Source of the DNA: an uncultured Catenibacterium sp.
Lineage (GTDB): Bacteria; Bacillota_I; Bacilli_A; Erysipelotrichales; Coprobacillaceae
DNA length: 27,356 bases
Assembly (NCBI GenBank): GCA_900540685.1
Contig: UQGS01000026.1
Span: forward strand, 1 to 27,356
Direction of reading: 5' to 3'
Positions 1-6,583 of this stretch are shown piece by piece; position 1 is the stretch's first letter, and the number at the start of each line of letters is the position of its first letter. The notes under the pieces are model-generated. The model saw nothing but the letters and a program-made list of their open reading frames with translations, was not told the DNA's origin and made no database searches. A program made the position numbers and the translations under genes.

Positions 1-22
1 AACGTTGTAATCAACGTTTTTT
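1..22 (+). terminator. Intrinsic terminator of a gene lying left of the window
   Basis: A perfect 7-bp stem AACGTTG/CAACGTT with a 4-nt loop (TAAT) is followed directly by a run of T. This is a classic rho-independent terminator for a plus-strand transcript that begins outside the window. The stem has only two or three G:C pairs, so efficiency is uncertain. It also aligns with the hairpin of the repeat family at 22031-23270, read on the opposite strand. Confidence 0.65.
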
Positions 23-49
23 CAAATCAGAGGCTCTGTAACTGTCAAA
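1..49 (-). repeat. Degenerate partial copy of the ~147-bp intergenic repeat, inverted
   Basis: Read on the minus strand, positions 49-1 begin with TTTGACAGTTAC and end with a hairpin, as the units at 22031-23270 do. Against the unit starting at 22473, the 21 positions 30-50 match at about 17 of 21 without gaps, counted by eye. The hairpin 1-18 aligns with the GTTGATATATTCAAC-type hairpin of the array, with small gaps. Similarity stops abruptly at the TTTGACAG edge, which is also where array units begin. The copy may continue left of the window. Confidence 0.5.
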
Positions 50-131
50 GTCCCGCGGTTCTGTTTTAGGTGTCGGATTTATCCAAATTTAAAATTTATT
101 GTCGAAAAAAATAGTGTATATATCAATACTT

Positions 132-146
132 TTGTAAGCGTTAGTA
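132..146 (+). promoter_or_regulatory. Candidate cre (CcpA-binding) site upstream of ptsH
   Basis: TTGTAAGCGTTAGTA matches the relaxed cre consensus WTGNAANCGNWNNCW at every fixed position except the C near the 3' end (T here). It lies about 40 bp upstream of the ptsH -10 element, a position where CcpA is more often an activator than a roadblock. HPr(Ser-P) is the CcpA corepressor, so a site here would be a feedback loop. This is inference from one motif match in AT-rich DNA. Confidence 0.35.
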
Positions 147-183
147 AAAAATAACATAAAGGTATAGAAAAAATTAGGATTTG

Positions 184-192
184 TGATATAAT
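184..192 (+). promoter_or_regulatory. ptsH promoter, extended -10
   Basis: TGATATAAT is a consensus TATAAT with the extended -10 dinucleotide TG. No good -35 hexamer is present 16-18 bp upstream. Transcription would start near 199, leaving a leader of about 25 nt that contains the AAGGAGG ribosome site at 207-213. Confidence 0.6.
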
Positions 193-223
193 AACACTAT
201 ATTCATAAGGAGGAATTTTTTAA

Positions 224-490
224 ATGGAAAAATTATCATTCGTAGTATCTGACCCAGTAGGTTTACATGCAAGACCTGCTACAATCTTAGTAAACCAGGC
301 TAGCAAATTCTCTAGCAATATCAACTTAATCTATAACGGTAAGAGCGTTAACCTTAAATCAATCATGGGTGTTATGTCTTTAGGTGTTCCAACTAAGGCT
401 ACTGTAGAAATCGAAGCTGAAGGTGAAGACGAAAAGGACGTAATCGATTCTATCGCTAAAGTAATCAAAGAACAGAAAGTTGCTGAATAA
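224..490 (+). CDS. ptsH: HPr, phosphocarrier protein of the sugar phosphotransferase system
   Basis: HPr accepts phosphate from enzyme I on a histidine and passes it to sugar-specific EIIA domains in the cytoplasm. The 88-aa length is standard. The histidine site GLHARPAT (His15) and the regulatory serine site SIMGVMSLG (Ser46, target of HPr kinase/phosphorylase in Firmicutes) are intact, so both energy coupling and CcpA-dependent repression are expected. The start is fixed by AAGGAGG at 207-213. The gene is monocistronic, with its own extended -10 promoter and a strong terminator; enzyme I (ptsI), often the next gene, is not adjacent here. Codon choice is more C-ending (for example AAC, ATC) than in neighbouring genes, which fits high expression. 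Confidence 0.97.
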   Translation: MEKLSFVVSDPVGLHARPATILVNQASKFSSNINLIYNGKSVNLKSIMGVMSLGVPTKATVEIEAEGEDEKDVIDSIAKVIKEQKVAE

Positions 491-506
491 TATACTTTTG
501 TTTTTG

Positions 507-534
507 ACAGTGGATTGTATCCACTGTTTTTTTT
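507..534 (+). terminator. ptsH terminator
   Basis: A 9-bp stem ACAGTGGAT/ATCCACTGT with a 3-nt loop runs into eight T residues. It starts 17 nt after the ptsH stop and is among the strongest terminators in the window. Confidence 0.9.
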
Positions 535-582
535 ACACACTTTTTCCCATATTTTATCCATAATAACGCATATATTATTTTT

Positions 583-588
583 TATAAT
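583..588 (+). promoter_or_regulatory. Candidate -10 for the 609 gene
   Basis: TATAAT lies 6 bp before the AAGGAGG at 595-601. No extended TG and no recognisable -35 are present. If used, transcription starts at or just inside the ribosome site, giving an almost leaderless message of about 14 nt. Confidence 0.35.
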
Positions 589-608
589 ATTCATAAGGAG
601 GCGTCATT

Positions 609-1727
609 ATGTCTAAAGGGAAAGAGGGTTTACACTATTTATTACTATTTCTAATTGTATTCATTACCTTGAATATGATTATGTTGTGTTTATTTATTAA
701 ACAGGGTTCATTACAGGTTATTAATAATTACAAGAAACAATTAAAGTATGAAGTCACACTGACATCTAATACTAGTGGTGTCAGTCTTACTGATGCAAAA
801 CAATTAACGTCTCTTAAGAGTGTAAAAGCCTATAATTACGAACAATTAGTCAATGCATCATCCATACTTCAATCTGTCAATACACGTCTCTCTTTTCCTC
901 GTGTTCATCTAAAAGACTATCAAGAAGATTCATTTCTTCTTGCAGGTTATTCCTCTATGACGCTGATTCAGGAATTTAATTCTAAAGAATATCAATTAAA
1001 ACAAGGAAGACTCCTTAATAGTCATGATGAAAATACATCCAATGCAGTGATTTCCTATGCACTTGCGAAGAATAATAATCTAAGTATAGGAGATACAATA
1101 CAATTCAAGACAGAAAAAGGAGATGTATCATTATCCATTGTAGGTATCTATAAGAATAAAGTAGGACTCTTAAGTCATCTCAAACCTTATAACACAATCT
1201 TTATCTCTTTATCAAAAGCACAGTCATTAAGTCATACAGAGTCTTTATCTTCTGTCACTTATTATTTAAATAAAAAAGGTAAAACAGAAGATTTTATCAA
1301 GAGAGCACAAAAAACACCATTGGACTGGAGCCAATTACAGCTTACATCCAATGATGCACAATATAATGCCTGTGTCTCTATATTTGAGAATATATGTGAT
1401 AAAGTCAAAACTATTCCTGTTATTCTATTTATTATAGGATCAATTCTTTTAGTATTAGTCTATATGGGATTAAAGAAGCATAGCTTCATAAAGACATTGA
1501 TTGTCTTTGTTGCTGCATTTACCATCTCCTGCTTCACAAGTCCTTATTTATCTAAATATACAATTAATACATATTTATCTCAGCATGATATGACAATCTC
1601 TCAAAAAGAAACAAGAAAGATAAAAACAGTCTATACACCTAGAATATTGATAGAATCTATCGGTATTACATCTATTATGTATCTAGAAACAGTTATTATC
1701 ACCTATAAGAAAAAGATCTCAGCCTAG
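609..1727 (+). CDS. Orphan MacB/FtsX-like membrane protein (ABC-permease fold, no ATPase partner)
   Basis: The 372-aa protein has an N-terminal membrane segment (about residues 8-30) and then a large extracytoplasmic domain (about 35-265). Within that domain, the stretch with SNAVISYALAKN, LSIGDTIQF and IVGIYKNKVG is typical of the MacB periplasmic core domain. Three C-terminal membrane segments follow (about 268-288, 292-310 and 345-366). That is the topology of a four-TM FtsX/MacB permease. The cytoplasmic loop after TM2 is very short (LKKHS) and lacks the charged coupling-helix region these permeases use to contact their ATPase. No ATP-binding protein lies nearby. It may be a permease whose ATPase is elsewhere, or a derived non-transport membrane protein. 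The AAGGAGG at 595-601 sets the start. The stop codon lies inside a terminator palindrome shared with the convergent gene. Confidence 0.6.
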   Translation: MSKGKEGLHYLLLFLIVFITLNMIMLCLFIKQGSLQVINNYKKQLKYEVTLTSNTSGVSLTDAKQLTSLKSVKAYNYEQLVNASSILQSVNTRLSFPRVHLKDYQEDSFLLAGYSSMTLIQEFNSKEYQLKQGRLLNSHDENTSNAVISYALAKNNNLSIGDTIQFKTEKGDVSLSIVGIYKNKVGLLSHLKPYNTIFISLSKAQSLSHTESLSSVTYYLNKKGKTEDFIKRAQKTPLDWSQLQLTSNDAQYNACVSIFENICDKVKTIPVILFIIGSILLVLVYMGLKKHSFIKTLIVFVAAFTISCFTSPYLSKYTINTYLSQHDMTISQKETRKIKTVYTPRILIESIGITSIMYLETVIITYKKKISA

Positions 1728-1743
1728 GCTGAGATTATTTCTT
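1711..1743. terminator. Bidirectional terminator overlapping both convergent stop codons
   Basis: Positions 1716-1735 form a perfect 20-bp palindrome (ATCTCAGCCTAGGCTGAGAT). On the plus strand it is followed by the T-rich TATTTCTTTT; on the minus strand by CTTTTTCTTA. The central CTAG (1724-1727) holds both stop codons: TAG of the plus gene at 1725-1727 and TAG of the minus gene at 1726-1724. Confidence 0.85.
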
Positions 1744-2701
1744 TTGATTTAGAGAATAGACCATAAATACCACCGGTGTGCATAAATAGAATATTCTTTG
1801 CATGATCAAATGTACCCTTTTCTAATTCATGGATTAAACCATAATAAGCTTTACCTGTATAAACAGGATCTAGAATAATACCACTATGTCTAGATAAGGC
1901 AGAGATAGCTTCTAATTCCTCTTTACGGCTTAAAGAATATCCTCTTCCTACATATCCATCAATGATATGAATATGACTTCTCTCTACATCTTCAACATCA
2001 AGATGAGGCAATGTATCATCAATAATACTATTGATTTCTTTAATAAAGAAATCAGCATCATCACATACATTAATACCAACAATATCTTTGTGAGCTTGTC
2101 TTAGTTCATTACCTAAATATAAACCAGTATAGGTTCCTCCAGAACCGACGGCATCTATAATCGTATCAAACACAATACCTGTCTTTTTCTCATATTCTAG
2201 TATTTCATCAAAAGCATCAATATAACCTAAAGTACCAATTCCATTACTTGCACCCATAGGAATAATATAAGGCTTACCACCTTGATCTAATACTTCCTGG
2301 TAGACTTCCTGCATCATTTCATCTTTATGGGCCTGGAAATCATCATGTTCCTTGACTCTAATATCAGCACCAAGCATATGATCTAGAAGGAAGTTGGCAG
2401 TTTCAATATTTTCACCAGGTTCTTTTCTAAGTATAAGAATACATTTTAATCCTAGCTTTGCGGCTACTGCTGCAGTAGAACGACAATGGTTGGACTGGAA
2501 TCCACCATTAGTGATTAATGTATCACAGCCTAAAGATAAAGCTTCTGCCACGCTGTATTCTAGTTTTCTAATCTTATTACCAGATGCCACACTATCTGTT
2601 AAGTCATCTCTTTTGATATAAATATTTGGTTTATATTTATTTGATAGATAGTCTATTTTTTCTATAGGAGTAGGCAGCTGGGCCAAATGTAGTTTATTCA
2701 T
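1724..2701 (-). CDS. PLP-dependent enzyme, D-cysteine desulfhydrase / ACC deaminase family
   Basis: This 325-aa fold-type II PLP enzyme has the family signature GNKIRKLEY with the PLP lysine at about K43, and the FQSNH substrate/cofactor loop (S70-N71-H72). The phosphate-binding glycine loop VGSGGTYTG lies near residue 186, and a C-terminal HTGGIYGLF is present. Members either break D-cysteine to pyruvate, sulfide and ammonia, or open the cyclopropane ring of ACC. The two cannot be separated by eye, although DcyD-type activity is the usual assignment in gut bacteria. Length is normal. The GAGGTGA ribosome site (2706-2712 on the minus strand) supports the start. The gene is single and divergent from the HD gene. 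Confidence 0.85.
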   Translation of the reverse strand: MNKLHLAQLPTPIEKIDYLSNKYKPNIYIKRDDLTDSVASGNKIRKLEYSVAEALSLGCDTLITNGGFQSNHCRSTAAVAAKLGLKCILILRKEPGENIETANFLLDHMLGADIRVKEHDDFQAHKDEMMQEVYQEVLDQGGKPYIIPMGASNGIGTLGYIDAFDEILEYEKKTGIVFDTIIDAVGSGGTYTGLYLGNELRQAHKDIVGINVCDDADFFIKEINSIIDDTLPHLDVEDVERSHIHIIDGYVGRGYSLSRKEELEAISALSRHSGIILDPVYTGKAYYGLIHELEKGTFDHAKNILFMHTGGIYGLFSKSKEIISA

Positions 2702-2719
2702 GTTATCACCTCTATATAT

Positions 2720-2725
2720 AGTATA
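2720..2725 (-). promoter_or_regulatory. Candidate -10 of the PLP-enzyme gene
   Basis: On the minus strand TATACT lies 7 bp upstream of the GAGGTGA ribosome site. The -35 region is poor. The spacing resembles the other short-leader promoters in the window. Confidence 0.4.
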
Positions 2726-2768
2726 GTAGAATTAGATAATAAAATCACACTCTTCTTATGAGAAAGTT

Positions 2769-2777
2769 TGGTATAAT
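2769..2777 (+). promoter_or_regulatory. Extended -10 promoter of the HD-domain gene
   Basis: TGGTATAAT is an extended -10 with no clear -35. The AAGGAG ribosome site starts 9 bp downstream (2787-2792), so the leader is only about 17 nt. Confidence 0.55.
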
Positions 2778-2800
2778 GATGAAGACAAGGAGATACAAAT

Positions 2801-3463
2801 ATGAAAACAATTGGAAAAGATGGTATTTTATTAAGACTCGCAAAGGATATGTATCCTGAAAGAGATGATTTATCTTCTATTGAAGTAAAAACATTATTTA
2901 ATGATATTTGTCATAAATATATACAAAGAGAAGGAATCTATGATCTTCTTTCATGGCTAGAAGGGACTGATTTCTATAGTGCACCTGCAAGTACACGTTA
3001 TCATGGAGATTATGAAGGTGGTTTATGTGATCATAGTCTTCATGTCTATTTCTGTTTTAGAAGCTATGTAAAGAAACGCTGTGAACCAGGGTATCATTTA
3101 TCTATGAGTGAAGAAAGTATGGCATTATGTGCTTTATTCCATGATTTATGTAAAGTTGATATTTATAAGACAGAAATGCGTAATAAGAAGAATGCGCAGG
3201 GTCAATGGGAACAGGTGCCTTTCTATACAATAGAAGATGCATTTCCTGTAGGACATGGTTCTAAGAGTGTTTATATCATTAATAGATATTTGAAGCTTAC
3301 AGATACAGAAACAGCGGCTATTGCCTATCATATGGGCTTTAGTTATGGGGATGATGCAAGAACAGTAGGAAATGTATTTAGTCGTTTCCCTGAAGCTTTC
3401 GCATTATCTACAGCTGATATGGAAGCGACTTATTTTGTAGAAAATGAACATTGGCCAAGATAA
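2801..3463 (+). CDS. HD-domain phosphohydrolase of unknown substrate
   Basis: The 220-aa protein carries the metal-binding HD-superfamily pattern: H78 in GLCDHSLHV, the H114-D115 pair in ALFHDLCKVD, then histidines in VGHGSKS (about 152) and IAYHMGFS (about 177). Family members are metal-dependent phosphohydrolases acting on nucleotides, but nothing visible fixes a substrate. There is no fused nucleic-acid-binding or sensor domain, and no signal peptide. AAGGAG at 2787-2792 supports the start. It is followed after 30 bp by ybaK, which has its own promoter, so the two may be only partly co-transcribed. Confidence 0.75.
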   Translation: MKTIGKDGILLRLAKDMYPERDDLSSIEVKTLFNDICHKYIQREGIYDLLSWLEGTDFYSAPASTRYHGDYEGGLCDHSLHVYFCFRSYVKKRCEPGYHLSMSEESMALCALFHDLCKVDIYKTEMRNKKNAQGQWEQVPFYTIEDAFPVGHGSKSVYIINRYLKLTDTETAAIAYHMGFSYGDDARTVGNVFSRFPEAFALSTADMEATYFVENEHWPR

Positions 3464-3465
3464 AG

Positions 3466-3474
3466 TGCTATAAT
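3466..3474 (+). promoter_or_regulatory. Extended -10 promoter of ybaK
   Basis: TGCTATAAT starts three bases after the HD gene stop. A weak -35-like TGAACA lies at 3445-3450 (spacing 18). The ybaK ribosome site begins 7 bp after the -10, so the leader is about 12 nt. Confidence 0.5.
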
Positions 3475-3493
3475 ATCATCCAAGGTGATAAGT

Positions 3494-3979
3494 GTGAAAA
3501 AGAGTAAAATTAAAACAAATGCATTAAGAATGCTGGATCGTGATAAGATTCCTTATGAGATCAAGACATATGAATATGATGAAGAACATTTAAGTGGTGA
3601 ACATGTGGCATCACAAGTAGATATGGATGCAGGAGATATCTATAAGACACTTGTCTTGCATGAAGACCATGATTATTTAGTATGCTGTATTCCAGTGTTA
3701 GAAGAAATAGACTTAAAGAAGCTAGCTAAACTATCTGGACATAAGAAGGTAGAAATGCTTCATATGAAGGATTTATTAGGTCTCACAGGTTATATGCGTG
3801 GAGGATGTTCTCCTGTTGGCATGAAAAAGAAGTTTCCTACATATTTTGATGCCAGCATAGAAAAAGACCGTCCTATCGCTCTCTCAGCAGGTAAAAGAGG
3901 CTATCAGATGATTGTTTCATCAAAGGATATAGTAGACTATTGTGATGCAAAAATAGGAGATGTAGTGAGGGATCACTAA
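3494..3979 (+). CDS. ybaK: YbaK/EbsC-family Cys-tRNA(Pro) deacylase
   Basis: YbaK-type trans-editing enzymes hydrolyse mischarged Cys-tRNA(Pro). The family hallmarks are visible: a KTL motif after GDIY, the central VCCIPVLEEIDLKKLAK strand-helix, and the signature GYMRGGCSPVGMKKKF. The open frame extends to a GTG at 3485, but I place the start at GTG 3494. AAGGTGAT (3482-3489) is a good Shine-Dalgarno with proper spacing for 3494 and would overlap a start at 3485. The product is then 161 aa, the normal family size, beginning MKKSKIKTNALRML. A weak hairpin overlaps its stop codon. Confidence 0.88.
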   Translation: MKKSKIKTNALRMLDRDKIPYEIKTYEYDEEHLSGEHVASQVDMDAGDIYKTLVLHEDHDYLVCCIPVLEEIDLKKLAKLSGHKKVEMLHMKDLLGLTGYMRGGCSPVGMKKKFPTYFDASIEKDRPIALSAGKRGYQMIVSSKDIVDYCDAKIGDVVRDH

Positions 3980-3989
3980 TCTCCTTTTT
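3963..3989 (+). terminator. Weak candidate terminator of ybaK
   Basis: A 6-bp stem TAGTGA/TCACTA with loop GGGA overlaps the stop codon. A run of five T follows only after a 6-nt gap, so it is weaker than the other terminators. Confidence 0.4.
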
Positions 3990-3995
3990 ATATGC

Positions 3996-4018
3996 ATGTA
4001 AGTGCTTACTTAGGCACT
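3996..4018 (+). promoter_or_regulatory. Candidate cre site / overlapping palindrome upstream of pgcA
   Basis: ATGTAAGTGCTTACT (3996-4010) differs from WTGNAANCGNWNNCW at one fixed base and is close to the palindromic TGTAAGCGCTTACA. It overlaps an 18-bp imperfect inverted repeat AGTGCTTA/TAGGCACT at 4001-4018. It lies about 140 bp before the pgcA -10, so the regulated gene is uncertain. The rest of 3990-4140 shows only AT-rich sequence. Confidence 0.35.
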
Positions 4019-4145
4019 ATCATAGAAAACTTTACGATATTCACAAAAATTTATTTTCATTTTACATAAGTATATGAATTATGACTAAAACTTTTGAGAA
4101 AATCATGCAACTGTAGCGCTTTTTGTTTCTATAGGTTTTCGAAAA

Positions 4146-4154
4146 TGGTATAAT
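4146..4154 (+). promoter_or_regulatory. Extended -10 promoter of pgcA
   Basis: TGGTATAAT is an extended -10 without a convincing -35. The palindrome TTTTCGAAAA (4136-4145) abuts it upstream. The AGAGGTGA ribosome site begins 7 bp after the -10. Confidence 0.55.
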
Positions 4155-4178
4155 AGAGCCAAGAGGTGACGCTTAAAA

Positions 4179-5864
4179 ATGGATATTAATAAGAAATATG
4201 AGCAATGGTTAAATTATGAAGACATGGATGCTTCATTAAAGGCAGAACTTGCCGGAATGACAGAAGAACAGAAGGAAGATGCTTTCTATAAGAATCTTGA
4301 ATTCGGTACAGCAGGTATGCGTGGTATTTTAGGTGCAGGTACAAACCGTATGAACATCTATACAGTTCGTAAAGCAAATATGGGATTTGCGAAATATGTA
4401 GCTAACTTACCAGAAGGTAAAGAACGTGGCGTAGCAATCAGCTATGATAACAGACATATGTCATATCGTTTTGCGATTGAATCAGCTAAGATTCTTGCAA
4501 AGTTTGGTATTAAGTCTTATATCATGGAATCTTTAAGACCTACTCCAGAATTATCTTTCGCAGTACGTTATTTAAAATGTGCAGGTGGTATCATGATTAC
4601 TGCTTCTCATAACCCTAAGGAATATAACGGTTATAAAGTATATGATGATACTGGTTGTCAGTTGATCCCTGAATGGGGTGATATCGTTGTTGATTATGTA
4701 AATGAAATCGATGATGAATTAGAAATCGAACAGATCAGTGATGAAGAAGCTTATCCATTCATTACATGGGTAGGAGAAGAAGTAGATGAAGCTTACTACA
4801 AAGCTGTTATGGGTATTGAAATCAATCCTGGACTAGATAAGTCTGATTTCAAGATTGTTTATTCACCACAGCATGGTGCAGATAACATCCCTGTAAGAAC
4901 ATGCTTAAAGAGATTAGGTTATGATATTGTGCCAGTACTTGCACAGTGTGCACCTGATCCAGATTATACAAATACAAAGTCTCCAAACCCAGAAGTAGAT
5001 GCTTCTTATGAATTAGCTATTAAGCTTGCGAAAGAAGTAGATGCTGATGTAGTCGCAATTACAGACCCTGATGGTGATAGACTTGGTGTTGTTGCAAAGC
5101 ATAATGGTGAATATGTATTAATGAGTGGTAACCAGAGTGCTGCTGTATATCTTGAATATATCTTATCTCAGAGAAAAGAGAAGGGTACATTACCTGATAA
5201 TGCAGTTATGTACAATACTATCGTTACAAGTGATCTTGGTGAATTAGTTGCGAGAAACTATGGTGTTGATGTTGAAAAGACATTAACTGGATTCAAGTTC
5301 ATTGGTGATAAGATCAGAAAGTATGAAAAGACACATGAAAAACAGTTCATCTTTGGTTATGAAGAAAGCTATGGCTGTGTTGTAGAAGACTTCGTAAGAG
5401 ATAAAGATGCTGTACAGGCTGTATTACTTGCTGCTGAATGTGGTAACTACTATAAGAAGCAGGGTAAGGATCTTATTGATGTATTGAATGAATTATATGC
5501 TAAGTATGGTACATTCAAGGAATCACAGATTGCCTTAGCTAAAGCTGGTGCTGCAGGAGCTGCACGTATCAAAGAAATGATGGATACTTTAAGAAATGAT
5601 CAGCCTACTGAAATCGGTGGTGTAAAGGTTGTATTAAGTGAAGACTATGCAACAAGTAAACGTTCTGATGGCACTACAATTGACTTACCTAAGTCAAATG
5701 TATTAAAGTATTATCTAGAAGATGGTTCTTGGATTGCTGCTAGACCTTCTGGTACAGAACCTAAGTGTAAATTCTATTTCTCAATTAAGGGTACAGATGC
5801 AAAGGATGCTGCTGATAAGACAGAAGTATTCCATAAGGCAATGATGGAATTAATTGGTGAATAA
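4179..5864 (+). CDS. pgcA: Alpha-phosphoglucomutase (phosphohexomutase superfamily)
   Basis: The cytoplasmic enzyme interconverts glucose-6-phosphate and glucose-1-phosphate, feeding UDP-glucose, glycolipid and polysaccharide synthesis. The 561-aa protein has all four superfamily loops in order: the phosphoserine loop TASHNP (S143), the metal loop DPDGDR (296-301), the sugar loop GYEESYG (393-399) and the phosphate-binding loop RPSGTEP (522-528). Length and the N-terminal EFGTAGMRG match the Firmicute PgcA type rather than ManB/GlmM. The start is set by AGAGGTGA at 4162-4169. It has its own promoter and is followed by a terminator that abuts the response-regulator ribosome site. Phosphomannomutase side activity is possible. 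Confidence 0.93.
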   Translation: MDINKKYEQWLNYEDMDASLKAELAGMTEEQKEDAFYKNLEFGTAGMRGILGAGTNRMNIYTVRKANMGFAKYVANLPEGKERGVAISYDNRHMSYRFAIESAKILAKFGIKSYIMESLRPTPELSFAVRYLKCAGGIMITASHNPKEYNGYKVYDDTGCQLIPEWGDIVVDYVNEIDDELEIEQISDEEAYPFITWVGEEVDEAYYKAVMGIEINPGLDKSDFKIVYSPQHGADNIPVRTCLKRLGYDIVPVLAQCAPDPDYTNTKSPNPEVDASYELAIKLAKEVDADVVAITDPDGDRLGVVAKHNGEYVLMSGNQSAAVYLEYILSQRKEKGTLPDNAVMYNTIVTSDLGELVARNYGVDVEKTLTGFKFIGDKIRKYEKTHEKQFIFGYEESYGCVVEDFVRDKDAVQAVLLAAECGNYYKKQGKDLIDVLNELYAKYGTFKESQIALAKAGAAGAARIKEMMDTLRNDQPTEIGGVKVVLSEDYATSKRSDGTTIDLPKSNVLKYYLEDGSWIAARPSGTEPKCKFYFSIKGTDAKDAADKTEVFHKAMMELIGE

Positions 5865-5872
5865 CTCATATG

Positions 5873-5909
5873 GGGACTCTATCTTCGATAGAGCCCTTTT
5901 GTTTATTTT
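5873..5909 (+). terminator. Terminator/attenuator between pgcA and the response regulator
   Basis: The stem GGG-CTCTATC/GATAGAG-CCC (one bulged A, loop TTC) is followed by TTTTGTTTATTTT. The response-regulator ribosome site GGAGGTG starts right at the end of the T-rich tract, with no -10 in between. Confidence 0.8.
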
Positions 5910-5920
5910 GGAGGTGTAAA

Positions 5921-6583
5921 ATGTATAAGCTATTAGTTGTAGAAGATGAAGTACTTATTAGAGACATTATTAAGGAATATTTTGCGACAAGAGACTATGA
6001 AGTTGTTGAAGCAGTAGATGGTTATGATGCTTTAAATAAAGTGAATCAGGATATTGATATGGTCTTACTTGATATTATGATGCCAGGAATGGATGGCTAT
6101 GAAACATGTAAGAAGATCCGTGAAAAATATGATATGCCTATTATTTTTATCAGTGCTTTATCTGAAACTGATAATATGCTGGATGGTTATCATGTAGGGG
6201 CAGATGATTATATCACGAAGCCTTTTAAACCTTCTGTTTTATATGCGAAATGTCAGGCTATTTTAAATAGAAGCAAGAAGACAGAAAAAGAAGAAAAAGA
6301 CATCATCTGGTTAGATGCAAGTAAACACTTAATGTATGTAGATGGTGAACCGGTTGCACTTCCTAATAAAGAATATTTATTAATGGAATTATTCTTAAAT
6401 AATAAGAATCAGTTATTTACACGTTCTCAGATTCTCAATAAGGTCTGGGGTTATGACTATTATGGTGATGGACGTGCTGTAGATACTTATATTAAGAAGT
6501 TAAGAAAGAAGTTAGGTGTTCACTCACATCGTATTCAGACTATTATGAAAGCAGGTTATACATATACGGATGAAGAAGACTAA
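5921..6583 (+). CDS. OmpR/PhoB-family response regulator
   Basis: The 220-aa protein has an N-terminal receiver domain: acidic pocket E8-D9, phosphoacceptor D51 in LLDIMMP, S78 in FISAL and K100 in ITKPF. It is followed by a C-terminal winged-helix DNA-binding domain (about 125-215) with RAVDTYIKKLRKKL and the wing KAGYTY. The open frame continues upstream to 5870, but that part would be encoded by the terminator hairpin. GGAGGTG at 5910-5916 places the start at 5921 (MYKLLVVEDE). It overlaps its kinase gene by 14 bp. The target regulon cannot be read from the sequence. Confidence 0.92.
   Translation: MYKLLVVEDEVLIRDIIKEYFATRDYEVVEAVDGYDALNKVNQDIDMVLLDIMMPGMDGYETCKKIREKYDMPIIFISALSETDNMLDGYHVGADDYITKPFKPSVLYAKCQAILNRSKKTEKEEKDIIWLDASKHLMYVDGEPVALPNKEYLLMELFLNNKNQLFTRSQILNKVWGYDYYGDGRAVDTYIKKLRKKLGVHSHRIQTIMKAGYTYTDEED

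Noticed and set aside
498..510. TTTTTGACAG after ptsH as another repeat copy
   Set aside because: Only the 8-base edge matches; sequence beyond is the ptsH terminator and does not follow the repeat.
4111..4125. Second cre-like sequence CTGTAGCGCTTTTTG
   Set aside because: The spacing around the central CG is one base short and several fixed positions fail.
5870..5920. N-terminal extension of the response regulator
   Set aside because: These codons are the terminator hairpin; the receiver domain starts normally at MYKLLVVEDE with a good ribosome site.
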